Source: Candidatus Fermentithermobacillaceae bacterium
GTDB taxonomy: Bacteria > Bacillota > Sulfobacillia > Fermentithermobacillales > DUSS01
DNA: 64,000 nt
Direction of reading: 5' to 3'
Assembly (NCBI GenBank): GCA_012842495.1
Contig: DUSS01000009.1
Coordinates: 34,646-98,645, forward strand
The position numbers and the translations under genes were made by a program. A model generated the notes under the pieces. The model was given only the letters and a program-made list of their open reading frames with translations, was not told the origin of the DNA and searched no databases. Shown here piece by piece: positions 25,198 to 34,517 of the stretch; the first letter of the stretch is position 1, and each line of letters starts with the position of its first letter.

Positions 25198-26037
25198 CTA
25201 AGGAGTGCCGTCACCGGGGAGCTCCAACGTAATCGCGCCAAACCCGCCCTTCCGAAAGCGGGCCAGGTAAAGCTGGGAAGCGCGGGTCAGGTCAACTTCT
25301 CCGCCTTTCTTGACCTGCCCCGTCTCCCTCCCGAACTGTTCCAGAACGAGGAGGGCCGAGTTTGGCGATAAGTCGGGGGCTGGCTGCCCCGCTTCGGCGT
25401 GCCCGGTCGCAGGCGAAACCCGCTCTATCAGCCAAAGAGCTACTTCCACCGGGTCGTATCTGGTCTCCGGAACCGCGCCGGTGGCAGCCAGAGCCATCAA
25501 GGTATCTCCTTTGACAGCGCCGGGCTCAAGCACTCCGGGGGTGTCCAGGAGAAGGAATTCCTCCCCCCACCGTATCCAGTGGATTCCCCGGGTAAGGCCG
25601 GGCTTTCCGCCGGCGGGTGCTCTTACCCTGCCGACAAGCCTGTTGATGATGGAGGACTTCCCTACGTTGGGCAGACCAAACACCATAAGCTTAAGGGGTC
25701 TTTCGAGGGTACAGGAGGGTCTTGACCGGTTCACCCTTTCCCGTTCGCTCTTAAGGAAGGCGACGAGCTCTTTCATGCCCTCGCCTGTATTAGCCTGCAC
25801 ACCGAAGGCTGGCTTCCCGTCACTTTCGAAGGCGGCAATCCAACCCCGGGTAGCTGCGGGGTCCGCCAGGTCGGTCCTGGTGAGGACGTAAACGAATTTT
25901 CGGGGAGAAAGGTACTTCCTGGCCACCCGTATCGAAGTCCTGGGTATCCGCGCATCCAGGGCAAACAAGATTATGTCGACGAGGGAGAGGAACGCCCTTC
26001 GCCCCGGGGTCATCAGAGGATTTCCCCGCCGGTTCAT
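25198..26037 (-). CDS. rbgA: Ribosome biogenesis GTPase RbgA/YlqF
   Basis: Circularly permuted GTPase that matures the 50S subunit. The order G4 (TRTD, residues 53-56), G5, G1 (GLPNVGKSS, 121-129), G3 (DTPG, 165-168) is diagnostic. 279 residues, the usual length. The N-terminus MNRRGNPLMTPGRR departs from the usual WFPGHM motif but keeps a related PGR. It is the last gene of the rpsP-trmD-rplS-lepB operon and overlaps the lepB stop by four bases. Confidence 0.92.
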   Translation of the reverse strand: MNRRGNPLMTPGRRAFLSLVDIILFALDARIPRTSIRVARKYLSPRKFVYVLTRTDLADPAATRGWIAAFESDGKPAFGVQANTGEGMKELVAFLKSERERVNRSRPSCTLERPLKLMVFGLPNVGKSSIINRLVGRVRAPAGGKPGLTRGIHWIRWGEEFLLLDTPGVLEPGAVKGDTLMALAATGAVPETRYDPVEVALWLIERVSPATGHAEAGQPAPDLSPNSALLVLEQFGRETGQVKKGGEVDLTRASQLYLARFRKGGFGAITLELPGDGTP

Positions 26038-26537
26038 CGGATGACCCCGGCGAACTTAAATGGCCAGATTACGATGGATGCCCTTCCTTTGATGAGACGG
26101 AGCTCCACGGGGCCGAAGCTCCGGGAGTCCTCGCTGTTCTGCCTGTTGTCGCCCATGACGAAAACGGTCCCCGGCGGGACCACAAAACTTGACATGCTGA
26201 ACAGACCGGGGTGGAAAACGTAGGGCTCCTCGACGAGCTGGCCGTTCCGGTATACTCTCCCGGTTCGGATTTCTATGACGTCCCCCTCGATCCCAATGAC
26301 CCGCTTGATGTAATCCTTGGACGGATCAAGGGGATACCTGAATACGATCACGTCCCCGCGTTTGGGTTTGGAAAAGCGGTAAGCGAGCTTGTTTACCAGC
26401 AATCGCTCACCGTCTTTGAGGGTGGGCATCATGGACGGCCCCTGCACTACATAGGTCTCGACGATAAAAGTTCGTATGAAGATGGCCAGGATAAGGGCCA
26501 CCACTACGATACTTACGACATCTTTCAAGAACTCCAC
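26034..26537 (-). CDS. lepB: Type I signal peptidase
   Basis: Removes signal peptides from exported proteins. 167 residues from GTG at 26537 (AAGGAG eight bases upstream). One membrane helix at residues 5-24; catalytic Ser35 in VQGPSMMPTL and Lys59 in KPKRGDVIVF; later box MGDNRQNSEDSR. An earlier in-frame start at 26600 would overlap rplS and lacks a site. Same operon as rplS and rbgA. Confidence 0.94.
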   Translation of the reverse strand: MEFLKDVVSIVVVALILAIFIRTFIVETYVVQGPSMMPTLKDGERLLVNKLAYRFSKPKRGDVIVFRYPLDPSKDYIKRVIGIEGDVIEIRTGRVYRNGQLVEEPYVFHPGLFSMSSFVVPPGTVFVMGDNRQNSEDSRSFGPVELRLIKGRASIVIWPFKFAGVIR

Positions 26538-26577
26538 TCTCGTTTTCTCCTTGCGGGGTACGCCCCGGTTGTCGAGA

Positions 26578-26925
26578 CTACTTTTGCCGCTTTTCCTCAA
26601 TGCGGGATTCTTTACCGGACAGTCCTCTCAAATAGAACAGTTTCGCCCTGCGTACCCGGCCCCTCCTTAAGACTTCGATCCGGTCAATTCTCGGAGAGTG
26701 CACGGGAAAGGTCCTTTCGACCCCGACTCCGTAAGAGACCCTTCGCACCGTAAAGGTTTCCCGGATTCCACCGCGCTGACGCGCGATGACGGTGCCCTCA
26801 AAAGGCTGAATACGTTCGCGGCCCCCTTCGATGACCTTATAATGCACCCTGACGTAATCACCCGGCCTGAACTCGGGGATACCTTCCCTCATGCCTTCAC
26901 GTTCCACTAAGCTTACGAGATCCAT
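26578..26925 (-). CDS. rplS: 50S ribosomal protein L19
   Basis: A ribosomal protein at the 30S-50S interface. The 115-residue product has the family landmarks [48 protein letters not shown] and [15 protein letters not shown] chose the ATG at 26925 (MDLVSLVE) with GAAAGGGTG upstream; a GTG six codons earlier is less likely. In the usual order after trmD. Confidence 0.96.
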   Translation of the reverse strand: MDLVSLVEREGMREGIPEFRPGDYVRVHYKVIEGGRERIQPFEGTVIARQRGGIRETFTVRRVSYGVGVERTFPVHSPRIDRIEVLRRGRVRRAKLFYLRGLSGKESRIEEKRQK

Positions 26926-26958
26926 TGCGATCACCCTTTCCACTTCGACTCTCTGATT

Positions 26959-27768
26959 CTACCATTTCGCACCGCGTTGCGCGTCTGTGCCGGACGCATT
27001 TGTTCCCGAATCGTCGCCAGCGTCCGCCTCCCAGGCTATTTCCAGGAGCAACTCCCTGTCTTCCGGCGTAAGCGCAGCTTTGTCCAGAAGATCTGGTCGT
27101 CTCTCGAGAGTGCGCTTGAGCGATTGCTTCCGCCGCCACCGCCGGATCTTTTCGTGGTCCCCGGACAGGAGGATTTCCGGCACCTTCAAGCCCCGGTACT
27201 CAGCAGGCCGAGTGTACTGGGGCCCCTCCAAGAGACCTTCGGCAAACGATTCGCTTCTGGGTGACTCCTCGCTTCCGAGCACCCCCGGTACGTATCTGAC
27301 CACCGCATCCAGTACCACCATGGCGGGAATTTCCCCGCCCGTCAGCACGTAATCACCGATGGATATCTCCCGGTCGGCGAGGTACCTCACGCGCTCGTCG
27401 AACCCTTCGTAATGTCCGCAAATGAGCACAAGATTGGAAAATCCTGCAAGATCCCGGGCCATCCGGTCGCAAAACGTCTCGCCTTGGGGGGTCAAGAGGC
27501 AAACGTACGGTGCGTCTCGAGACCCCGAACCTGCGATTTCCTCCTTTACAGCATCGACCGCCTCGTAGACGGGTTCGGGCTTCATCACCATACCCGGGCC
27601 GCCTCCGTACGGATAGTCATCCGTCGTTTTGTGAGCGTCATGGGCAAAAGCCCTGATGTCCACCAGCTTCACCCGGATGACTCCCCGTTCGATGGCCCTG
27701 CCAAGAATGCTCGCTCCCAGTACCCCTGAAAACATCTGGGGAAATAGAGTGAGGATGTAGACGTTCAC
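26959..27768 (-). CDS. trmD: tRNA (guanine-N1-)-methyltransferase TrmD
   Basis: Methylates G37 of tRNAs, preventing frameshifts. The protein begins NVYILTLFPQMFSGVLGASI and has the conserved YGGGPGMVMKPEP and the SPOUT knot region GDYVLTGGEIPAMVVLDAVV with VPGVLG. 269 residues from GTG at 27768, with AGAGGG upstream; the frame extends 25 codons earlier into ylqD. Downstream of ylqD with no rimM in between. Confidence 0.95.
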   Translation of the reverse strand: MNVYILTLFPQMFSGVLGASILGRAIERGVIRVKLVDIRAFAHDAHKTTDDYPYGGGPGMVMKPEPVYEAVDAVKEEIAGSGSRDAPYVCLLTPQGETFCDRMARDLAGFSNLVLICGHYEGFDERVRYLADREISIGDYVLTGGEIPAMVVLDAVVRYVPGVLGSEESPRSESFAEGLLEGPQYTRPAEYRGLKVPEILLSGDHEKIRRWRRKQSLKRTLERRPDLLDKAALTPEDRELLLEIAWEADAGDDSGTNASGTDAQRGAKW

Positions 27769-27769
27769 G

Positions 27770-28276
27770 CTACCGGCCCTCTTTTCCCCGACTTCCTCCC
27801 CGGTCTTCTGCATCCTGGCTTCCGGGGTCTCCTTGCGCCGCACCCGGCTCCCCCGGCGGCCGCATCTTGCGACCCAAGTCCACGCTGAGCGATCGCCCGT
27901 CCCTCACGGCCAGCACGACACCGTCCTCTATCACTATTTCGGCGGCCAAGACCTCAGGCCAGATGTCCCCGGGCTTCACCTCGACCAGTCCCTGGACCTG
28001 CCCTCTTACCACTTCCTGCCCTATTTCGAGACCGGCGATATCTTCCAGGTTGTTGATGAGGCTCTGCCGCCTCGAAGCCTTGTCCGCCTTTTCTTTTTCC
28101 AGCCGGGCTACAGCCTCCCCTTTAGCTCCCATGGCCCGGCGCTTGTCGAGCTCCTCCTCGATGGCCCGGAGCTCCAGGTCGAGTTTGCGGATCTCCTCCT
28201 GAGTATCGCGGGCAAGCTCCTGTTTGAGCCCAGGCGTTACCCTGGACTTGACCGTTACAGACCTGAGTAACAGCAT
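27770..28276 (-). CDS. ylqD: YlqD family protein
   Basis: Coiled-coil protein of unknown function conserved between khpA and rimM/trmD in Bacillota. About 168 residues: a short beta start (SVTVKSRVTPGLKQELA), a long helical hairpin (EEIRKLDLELRAIEEELDKR), and a beta-rich C-terminal module (QEVVRGQVQGLVEVKPGDIW) with a charged tail. The ATG at 28276 lacks a strong ribosome site; translation may be coupled to khpA. The polar tail of about 35 residues is longer than usual and fills the place where rimM would normally begin. Confidence 0.8.
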   Translation of the reverse strand: MLLLRSVTVKSRVTPGLKQELARDTQEEIRKLDLELRAIEEELDKRRAMGAKGEAVARLEKEKADKASRRQSLINNLEDIAGLEIGQEVVRGQVQGLVEVKPGDIWPEVLAAEIVIEDGVVLAVRDGRSLSVDLGRKMRPPGEPGAAQGDPGSQDAEDRGGSRGKEGR

Positions 28277-28301
28277 GGGTCGCGCGGGCGCACAGCAGCT
28301 A

Positions 28302-28535
28302 TTACTCCAGGATCTCCACGGCCGCCCTCTTACCTTCCTTGGCGGCGGCAGCTTGCACAAGGGTCCTGATAGCCCTGACGACCCTGCCCTGCTTGCCTAT
28401 AACCTTACCCATGTCCTCGGTGGCTACGCGCACCTCAAAAACGCAGGCCCTCTCGCCTTCAACCTCTTTGACCTGAACGCCGTTGGGATTATCCACTATC
28501 GACTTGACGATAAATTCCACAAGGTCACGCAACAT
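28302..28535 (-). CDS. khpA: KH-domain RNA-binding protein KhpA
   Basis: 77 residues, a single type II KH domain with GXXG loop in [15 protein letters not shown]. KhpA, with KhpB/Jag, binds many RNAs and affects cell division in Gram-positives. Standard position directly after rpsP. Start [15 protein letters not shown] is typical of the family. Confidence 0.93.
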   Translation of the reverse strand: MLRDLVEFIVKSIVDNPNGVQVKEVEGERACVFEVRVATEDMGKVIGKQGRVVRAIRTLVQAAAAKEGKRAAVEILE

Positions 28536-28559
28536 AGCCCATCCTCCTCGTTCGCTAGC

Positions 28560-28841
28560 TTAGCGAGTCCCCTCTTCTTTCCGCAAAGCCTGCCATCTTT
28601 CGATGACACCCGCCTTTGTCAGTAGGCTCTTCGCAGTAGGCGTAGGCTGTGCCCCGCGTCTCAACCATAATATAGCTTTTTCCTCTTCCACTTTAAAGGT
28701 GGGTGGCTCGGTCCTGGGATTGTAGTAGCCGATTTCGTCGATGCTGCGTCCATCCCTAGGCGACCTCGAATCCATCACCACTATGCGGTAGACCGGCGCC
28801 TTTTTCGAACCTATCCTCTTCAGTCTGATCTTTGCTGGCAA
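28560..28841 (-). CDS. rpsP: 30S ribosomal protein S16
   Basis: 93 residues beginning [20 protein letters not shown] and continuing [20 protein letters not shown], both diagnostic of S16. First ribosomal gene of the operon, downstream of ffh. Confidence 0.96.
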   Translation of the reverse strand: MPAKIRLKRIGSKKAPVYRIVVMDSRSPRDGRSIDEIGYYNPRTEPPTFKVEEEKAILWLRRGAQPTPTAKSLLTKAGVIERWQALRKEEGTR

Positions 28842-29014
28842 ACGTTCACCTCTCCTTTCTACAGATTATGGAACGAGATTCTCCGCTCCGAGCCGCCTCG
28901 GCCGCTGGTGGACTCATGCGAACACCTGGTCTCAATCGGGACCTTCCTGCATATAGGCTGGTTCGCATTCTGGCGAAATCGCCTTCTGGAAAGCCCGCCG
29001 CGACCGCATCGAGC

Positions 29015-30331
29015 TCAAAACGGGAATTTCCCCGCCTTGTCCATGGAAGACAGCCGCGACATCATCTTCCGGGCTTCCGAGAACTTCTTAAGGAGCCTGT
29101 TAACATCCTGTACCGAAGTTCCGCTCCCTTTAGCTATCCGCTTCTTCCTGGATCCGTCTATAATCTCGGGTCTCCTTCTCTCCTCCTTTGTCATGGACTG
29201 GATGATGGCCTCTACCCGTGTCCAATCCTTGGGATCTACGTCGATATCCAATTTCGCGCGGGAGAAACCGGGGATCATCCTCAGGATATCCCCGATAGAG
29301 CCCATCTTCCTCATGTCTCTCATCTGCTCGAGAAAATCATCCAGAGTAAACTGGTTTTTCCTGAGTTTACGCTCGAACTCCCGCGCCTTCTCCTCGTCGA
29401 TAGCTTCCTGAGCTTTTTCAATGAGGGTGAGCACATCACCCATACCCAGGATGCGCGAGGCCATTCTGTCCGGGTGGAAGACCTCGAAGTCCTCAATCTT
29501 TTCCCCCGTCGAAGCGAACAGAATCGGCTTCCCCGTGACCTTGACGACGGATAAGGCGGCGCCGCCTCTCGCGTCCGAGTCAACTTTGGTCAGGATTATT
29601 CCGGAAATCCCCACCTTTTCGTCGAAAACCTGGGCGACCTTGCATGCCTCTTGACCCGTCATTGCGTCGACGACCAGGATCTTCTCCTGCGGCTCGGAAA
29701 CGGAAGCGATTCTCCTGGCTTCTTCCATCATATCTTCGTCGATTTGCAACCGTCCGGCGGTATCCAGGATAACCACGTCGTAGCCCTGCCTCCTCGCCTG
29801 AGCAATCCCCGCCCGGGCGATGTCTTCAGCTTTTGAATCGCCTCCCAGCGTGAAAAACCCTGCGCCGGCCTTCTGAGCTACGATTTCCAGCTGCCTCTGA
29901 GCTGCCGGCCGCCAGACGTCGCAAGAAACGCACATCACGTGCTTACCCTGTTTCTTAAGGAGAAGGGCAATCTTTCCGGCCGTTGTGGTTTTGCCGGAGC
30001 CCTGAAGGCCAAGCAGAAGGATTACCGCGGGAGGAGAACCGGTGAGGTCGAGCCGGCGGACATCCTTTCCCATTATGGCCGCAAGTTCTTCGTATACGAT
30101 CTTGATTACCTGTTGGGCTGGGGTAAGGCTGGAAAGTACCTCTTCACCAACGGCCCGCTGGCGTATGTTGGAGATAAATTCTTTCACCACTTTATAGTTG
30201 ACGTCGGCTTCGAGTAAGCTAAGCCTGACCTCCCGTAACGCGGCATCCACGTCAGCTTCGGTGAGCTTTCCTTTTCCCCGCAGCTTCTTGAATATATCCG
30301 AAAGTTTCTGGGTCAGGCCTTCAAACGGCAC
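29015..30331 (-). CDS. ffh: Signal recognition particle protein Ffh
   Basis: GTPase subunit of the SRP that targets ribosomes making membrane proteins. 438 residues: the N-domain, the G-domain with GLQGSGKTTTAGK, DTAGRLQID and TKVDSDARGGAA, and a methionine-rich M-domain (FLEQMRDMRKMGSIGDILRM) that binds SRP RNA and signal sequences. Downstream of ylxM as usual. The gap 28842-29014 before rpsP has no gene. Confidence 0.96.
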   Translation of the reverse strand: MPFEGLTQKLSDIFKKLRGKGKLTEADVDAALREVRLSLLEADVNYKVVKEFISNIRQRAVGEEVLSSLTPAQQVIKIVYEELAAIMGKDVRRLDLTGSPPAVILLLGLQGSGKTTTAGKIALLLKKQGKHVMCVSCDVWRPAAQRQLEIVAQKAGAGFFTLGGDSKAEDIARAGIAQARRQGYDVVILDTAGRLQIDEDMMEEARRIASVSEPQEKILVVDAMTGQEACKVAQVFDEKVGISGIILTKVDSDARGGAALSVVKVTGKPILFASTGEKIEDFEVFHPDRMASRILGMGDVLTLIEKAQEAIDEEKAREFERKLRKNQFTLDDFLEQMRDMRKMGSIGDILRMIPGFSRAKLDIDVDPKDWTRVEAIIQSMTKEERRRPEIIDGSRKKRIAKGSGTSVQDVNRLLKKFSEARKMMSRLSSMDKAGKFPF

Positions 30332-30432
30332 ACCGTCTCGCCTCCTCGGTTCCTCACTGGTTTTGGCCTCTCTCGCAGTCGTCCCCGACCGGCGAGGTTG
30401 AATTCCTACACCTTCACGCTCGCCCGCTCATT

Positions 30433-30783
30433 TCATCGCTCGCTTTGGTTGCCCGCTTCCTCTAGAAGGCGCAGAGCCTCCGCCCTTACCGACGTCCAAT
30501 TGGATTGGTCCATGGATTCGAGAAGCTTTCTCAACGTTTCGAATCTCTCGTTGACTTCCTGACTATACCTGAGAAAACCTATTTCCTGCTCGAACCTGTT
30601 CAGCGCCTCCACGCACGACTGGAAAGCATCCTGAGCCGCCCCTCTAGATATACCCAGTTCGCAGGCGATCTCCGAAAACGAAAGGTCCTCGTCGAGCTTG
30701 AGCCTGGCGACCTCCCTTTGCCTCGGTGCCAGAAGACCTTCGTAGAGGTCTTTTAAAAGCCCGAGCCTGGCCACTTCGTCCAC
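30433..30783 (-). CDS. ylxM: YlxM-family SRP-associated HTH protein
   Basis: About 116 residues with a sigma-70 region 4-like helix-turn-helix: LYEGLLAPRQREVARLKLDE, then SFSEIACELGISRGAAQDAF. YlxM precedes ffh in Bacillota and modulates SRP GTPase activity or assembly. I placed the start at GTG 30783 (VDEVARLGLLKDL) because family members begin there; no strong ribosome site is visible, so the exact start is uncertain. Confidence 0.8.
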   Translation of the reverse strand: MDEVARLGLLKDLYEGLLAPRQREVARLKLDEDLSFSEIACELGISRGAAQDAFQSCVEALNRFEQEIGFLRYSQEVNERFETLRKLLESMDQSNWTSVRAEALRLLEEAGNQSER

Positions 30784-31112
30784 GTCACCGGTTGCGCCCA
30801 GCCTGACTGCCCTCCTTCTCGAAGCGGTGGTGTATTGGTCACGAGCAATACACCTTGCATTGTAGATGTGCCGGTGGGGTGCAGTCAACATCTTCGCCGG
30901 CGGGTGTCAGCCAATGCTGTTGTCAGCCCAACAGCGCCCCAGGAAATGTCAGCGTGGCAAAAAGGCACGTTTTCTTAATCCCAACGCTCTCTACCAGACG
31001 CCACGTAAGAAGAGTTCGTGGCATGGGACGGGTGCTTTTGCGCGCAGGAAGGAGTATTTCGTTCGGGTGCAAAAATAAATCGCAATCCAAGTTTACGGAA
31101 GGAGCGCAAACA
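30784..31112. other. Divergent intergenic region between ylxM and prolyl oligopeptidase
   Basis: Contains a perfect seven-base hairpin, GCTGTTG (30916-30922) with CAACAGC (30929-30935), and a GGAAGGAG ribosome site just before the oligopeptidase ATG. The open frame covering this region on the plus strand has no recognisable residues. No gene supported. Confidence 0.45.
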
Positions 31113-33245
31113 ATGGGCAAAGTATACATCCCGCCGGCCCCCGAGACACCGCAAAAGACCGTCGTCGACGTGGTCCATGGCCAACGCATCGAGGACCCAT
31201 TCCGCTGGCTCGAAGACAGCGACAGCCCCGAGACGGTGGAATGGACCTCAAAGCAAAACGAGCGCACCGGTGCGGTATTGAACAACCTCCCGTGGAAGGC
31301 CGGGATCAAGAACGAACTTTACGACCTCCTTTCCCGCGAAATAGTGGGATCGGTCAAAAGGCGCGGTTCCAGGCTATTCTTCCTTCGCCGGAGGGCGGGT
31401 ATGAACCAGCCCATCCTGTGCGTCATGGACGAGACAACCCGGGAAGAAAGGGTGCTTCTCGACCCCAATAAAGAGAGCGACCGGGGGCTCGTAGCGCTGG
31501 ACTGGTGGTACCCCTCGCCCGACGGCAATCTCCTCGCCTACGGCTATTCCGAAAAGGGTGACGAATGGAGCGTGCTCCATGTTCTCGACGTCGTGACGGG
31601 AGAGCGTCTCCGCGATCGAATAGAGAGGACGAGGTACTCCAGCGTCGCCTGGGACCGGGACGGAAAGGGCTTCTACTACACCCGCTATCCCCGGCCCGGA
31701 CAGGTCCCGGCAGGCGACGAAAACTACTACAGCCGGGTCTTCTACCATAAGCTGGGCGACGACCCGGCCAACGACCCTCTGATTTTCGGCGAGGGCAGAA
31801 GAAAAGAAGACATGTTCTCGGTTGAATACTCGGACGACGGCCGCTACCTGTTCGTTTCGGCAAGCTCCGGCTGGACCAGGACCGACCTCTATTTCCGGGA
31901 CGCGTCGGATCCGGAAGCTTCCAGGACGGCGCCGTTCATGCCGGTGATCGAGGGGGAAGAAGCCCTGTCCTGGGGCATTAGCGCCGGTGACACCCTCTAC
32001 CTGATGACCAACTTCCGGGCCCCCAGGTACCGCATAGTCAAGGTGGACCTCAAAAATCCCTCCCGCGACCGCTGGGAGGAGATCGTGCCGGAACAGGAGG
32101 ACATGACCCTGACCGCCTTCGGGGTCGCCCAAGACCGCCTCGTACTCGTGGCGATGAAAGATGCCGTGTTCCACCTGTACCTGGGAGACCTCCACGGAAG
32201 CAACCTGAAGGAAATCCCCCTCCCTGATCTGGGCACGGTCACGAATGTGGCTTCGCGGACCGATAGCCCCATCGTCTACGTAGAATTCCAATCTTTTACC
32301 ATGGCTCCATCCGTCCTCAAACTCGACACCCGGACCGGCAGGGTAGAAGTTTTCCTCGAGAGCGAACAGGCGGTCAAACCAGGCGAGATCGCTGTTCGGC
32401 AGGTTTTCTATTCGTCAAAAGACGGGACGAGGGTCCCCATGTTCATCCTCCATCGCAAGGACATCCCGGCGGGCAAAACGGCCCCCGATCGCGAGGAAGG
32501 GGCTTCCGGCGCCAGTGCTGGGCCAGGACTGGTCCCGGGCGGCCATCCGCTGCCCACGGTCCTCACCGGCTACGGCGGCTTCAACCTCGCCCGCACCCCG
32601 GTGTACTCCGCTACAATCATCCCCTGGCTGAGAAAGGGTGGGGTGTATGCGGTGGCAAACCTTCGGGGCGGAAGCGAGTACGGCGAAGAGTGGCACAGGG
32701 CCGGCATGCTGGGTAACAAGCAAAACGTATTCGATGACTTCACCGCTGCTGCCGAATACCTCATAAGGGAAGGATACACGTCAAAAGAGAAGCTGGGTAT
32801 CATGGGCGGCTCCAACGGCGGTCTCCTGGTGGGGGCGGCCCTGACCCAGCGACCTGACCTCTTTAAGGCCGTCGTGTGCCTGGTTCCCCTCCTCGACATG
32901 GTGAGATACCACCTGTACCACATCGCCAAGCTCTGGATATCCGAGTATGGTGACCCGGACAACCCGGAGCACTTCCGGTGGCTGTACGCCTACTCACCCT
33001 ACCACCACGTTAAAGCGGGGGTGAAGTACCCCGCCGTTTATCTCCGTACCGCTCTTTCCGATACCAGGGTCCATCCGATGCACGCGAGGAAAATGGCGGC
33101 CAAACTCCAAACCCTCTCCCCTGACACGCTGACCCTTCTCCGCGTCGAGTCCGAAGCCGGGCACGGTCAGGGGAAACCCGTAGGCAAGGTGGTGGAAGCG
33201 GAGGCAGAGTCGTGGGCGTTTCTCGAGTGGATGCTCATGCGGTGA
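31113..33245 (+). CDS. Prolyl oligopeptidase (S9A family)
   Basis: Cytosolic serine peptidase cleaving after proline in short peptides. 710 residues from ATG at 31113. The N-terminal part is the cap and beta-propeller (VVDVVHGQRIEDPFRWLED); the C-terminal alpha/beta hydrolase domain starts near residue 440 with PTVLTGYGGFNLARTP. Catalytic residues: Ser567 in GGSNGG, Asp650 in ALSDTRVHPMH, His684 in EAGHGQGKP. Stands alone. It could also process peptides such as RiPP leaders, but its distance from those loci makes that speculative. Confidence 0.93.
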   Translation: MGKVYIPPAPETPQKTVVDVVHGQRIEDPFRWLEDSDSPETVEWTSKQNERTGAVLNNLPWKAGIKNELYDLLSREIVGSVKRRGSRLFFLRRRAGMNQPILCVMDETTREERVLLDPNKESDRGLVALDWWYPSPDGNLLAYGYSEKGDEWSVLHVLDVVTGERLRDRIERTRYSSVAWDRDGKGFYYTRYPRPGQVPAGDENYYSRVFYHKLGDDPANDPLIFGEGRRKEDMFSVEYSDDGRYLFVSASSGWTRTDLYFRDASDPEASRTAPFMPVIEGEEALSWGISAGDTLYLMTNFRAPRYRIVKVDLKNPSRDRWEEIVPEQEDMTLTAFGVAQDRLVLVAMKDAVFHLYLGDLHGSNLKEIPLPDLGTVTNVASRTDSPIVYVEFQSFTMAPSVLKLDTRTGRVEVFLESEQAVKPGEIAVRQVFYSSKDGTRVPMFILHRKDIPAGKTAPDREEGASGASAGPGLVPGGHPLPTVLTGYGGFNLARTPVYSATIIPWLRKGGVYAVANLRGGSEYGEEWHRAGMLGNKQNVFDDFTAAAEYLIREGYTSKEKLGIMGGSNGGLLVGAALTQRPDLFKAVVCLVPLLDMVRYHLYHIAKLWISEYGDPDNPEHFRWLYAYSPYHHVKAGVKYPAVYLRTALSDTRVHPMHARKMAAKLQTLSPDTLTLLRVESEAGHGQGKPVGKVVEAEAESWAFLEWMLMR

Positions 33246-33402
33246 CGCGGGCCGGAAGCAGAGCGGCGTGCCGAATGTATTAACAGGCATTATCCTGTGG
33301 CGCTGCATACACAGATGTCCTTCCGCCCCGGGAGCTGGCTATCCGGAGGACATGACGCGAAGTGCCGTCACCCTTTTCTCGGTAGTTACGGGAGTTTGGG
33401 GT

Positions 33403-34332
33403 CTAGACCTGGTCGCTTCGATCGCCAGCGAAAAGAGCTTTGGCGAAGCCGGCGGGGTCGAAATCTTTGAGATCGTCCAACCCTTCTCCCACACCCACTA
33501 GTTTGATGGGAAGGCCGAGCTCGCCGGCTATAGCTACGGCGATGCCGCCTTTGGCGGAGCCATCGAGTTTGGTGAGGACGACGCCCGTGACCCCCACCGC
33601 TTCCGTGAAGACACGCGCTTGAATCAGGCCGTTCTGTCCGGTCGTTCCGTCGATGACGAGAAGGATTTCGTGGGGGGCGCCGGGGATCTCCCTGGCGATG
33701 ACCCTCACAACTTTTCTCAACTCTTCCATCAGGTTTTTCTTTGTGTGAAGCCTGCCTGCGGTATCCACGACCAAGAGATCCTTCCGGCGGGCAAGAGCTG
33801 CATGAGCTGCGTCGAAGGCTACGGCTGCCGGGTCGGAACCCTCCTGGTGCTTGATGATTTCCATCCCCACCCTTCTCGACCAGACTTCCAGCTGCTCCGC
33901 AGCCGCCGCTCTAAACGTATCGCACGCAGCAGCTATCGCGGTCTTCCCCTGCGAAGTCCAGCGATATGCGAGTTTGGCCGCCGTGGTAGTCTTACCCGAA
34001 CCGTTCACGCCCACAAGGAGGTACACCGTCGGGGGAGAATCAGAAACCCGAAGCGGCTTTGATGTTGTGCTCAGTATCGCAGCAACTTTCTCTTCGATCA
34101 AAGATACCAGCCTGCCAGGATCCTGGATTTTCTCCCGTTTGAGCCTCTCTTTGACTTCCTCCACTATCTCCCCGGCTGCTTTAACCCCGACGTCCACCTG
34201 TATCAAGAGGGCCTCGATCTCCTCGAAGGATTCCGGCCCGATCGCCCCGGGCCGCAAAGCCCTGTCTATTCCTTCCCGTAGAAAAGCGGAAGTTTTGCTT
34301 AGGGACGCTTTAAGTTTCTCGAATAATCCCAT
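33403..34332 (-). CDS. ftsY: Signal recognition particle receptor FtsY
   Basis: Membrane-associated SRP receptor GTPase. 309 residues from ATG at 34332, with AGGTG upstream. N-domain about residues 1-90; G-domain with GVNGSGKTTTAAK, DTAGRLHTKKN and TKLDGSAKGGIAVA. The acidic A-domain is absent, as in many Gram-positives. Downstream of smc in the conserved rnc-smc-ftsY order; a gap of 185 bases separates it from smc. Confidence 0.95.
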   Translation of the reverse strand: MGLFEKLKASLSKTSAFLREGIDRALRPGAIGPESFEEIEALLIQVDVGVKAAGEIVEEVKERLKREKIQDPGRLVSLIEEKVAAILSTTSKPLRVSDSPPTVYLLVGVNGSGKTTTAAKLAYRWTSQGKTAIAAACDTFRAAAAEQLEVWSRRVGMEIIKHQEGSDPAAVAFDAAHAALARRKDLLVVDTAGRLHTKKNLMEELRKVVRVIAREIPGAPHEILLVIDGTTGQNGLIQARVFTEAVGVTGVVLTKLDGSAKGGIAVAIAGELGLPIKLVGVGEGLDDLKDFDPAGFAKALFAGDRSDQV

Positions 34333-34517
34333 GTCTTTCACCTGCTAACCAAGGATTCTCAGTGCAACGGCTCGGATCGCTTCTGCCGCCGGCCCCAGCC
34401 TGCCCAGACGGTAAAACCTTTCTTGAAGGCAAGTCGCCGGCGCCCGTTGCACCGCCTCAAGCCTTATTCTTTGAAACAGCCTATAACCTAAGCTGGCTCA
34501 AACGGGTGGCCGGCACC

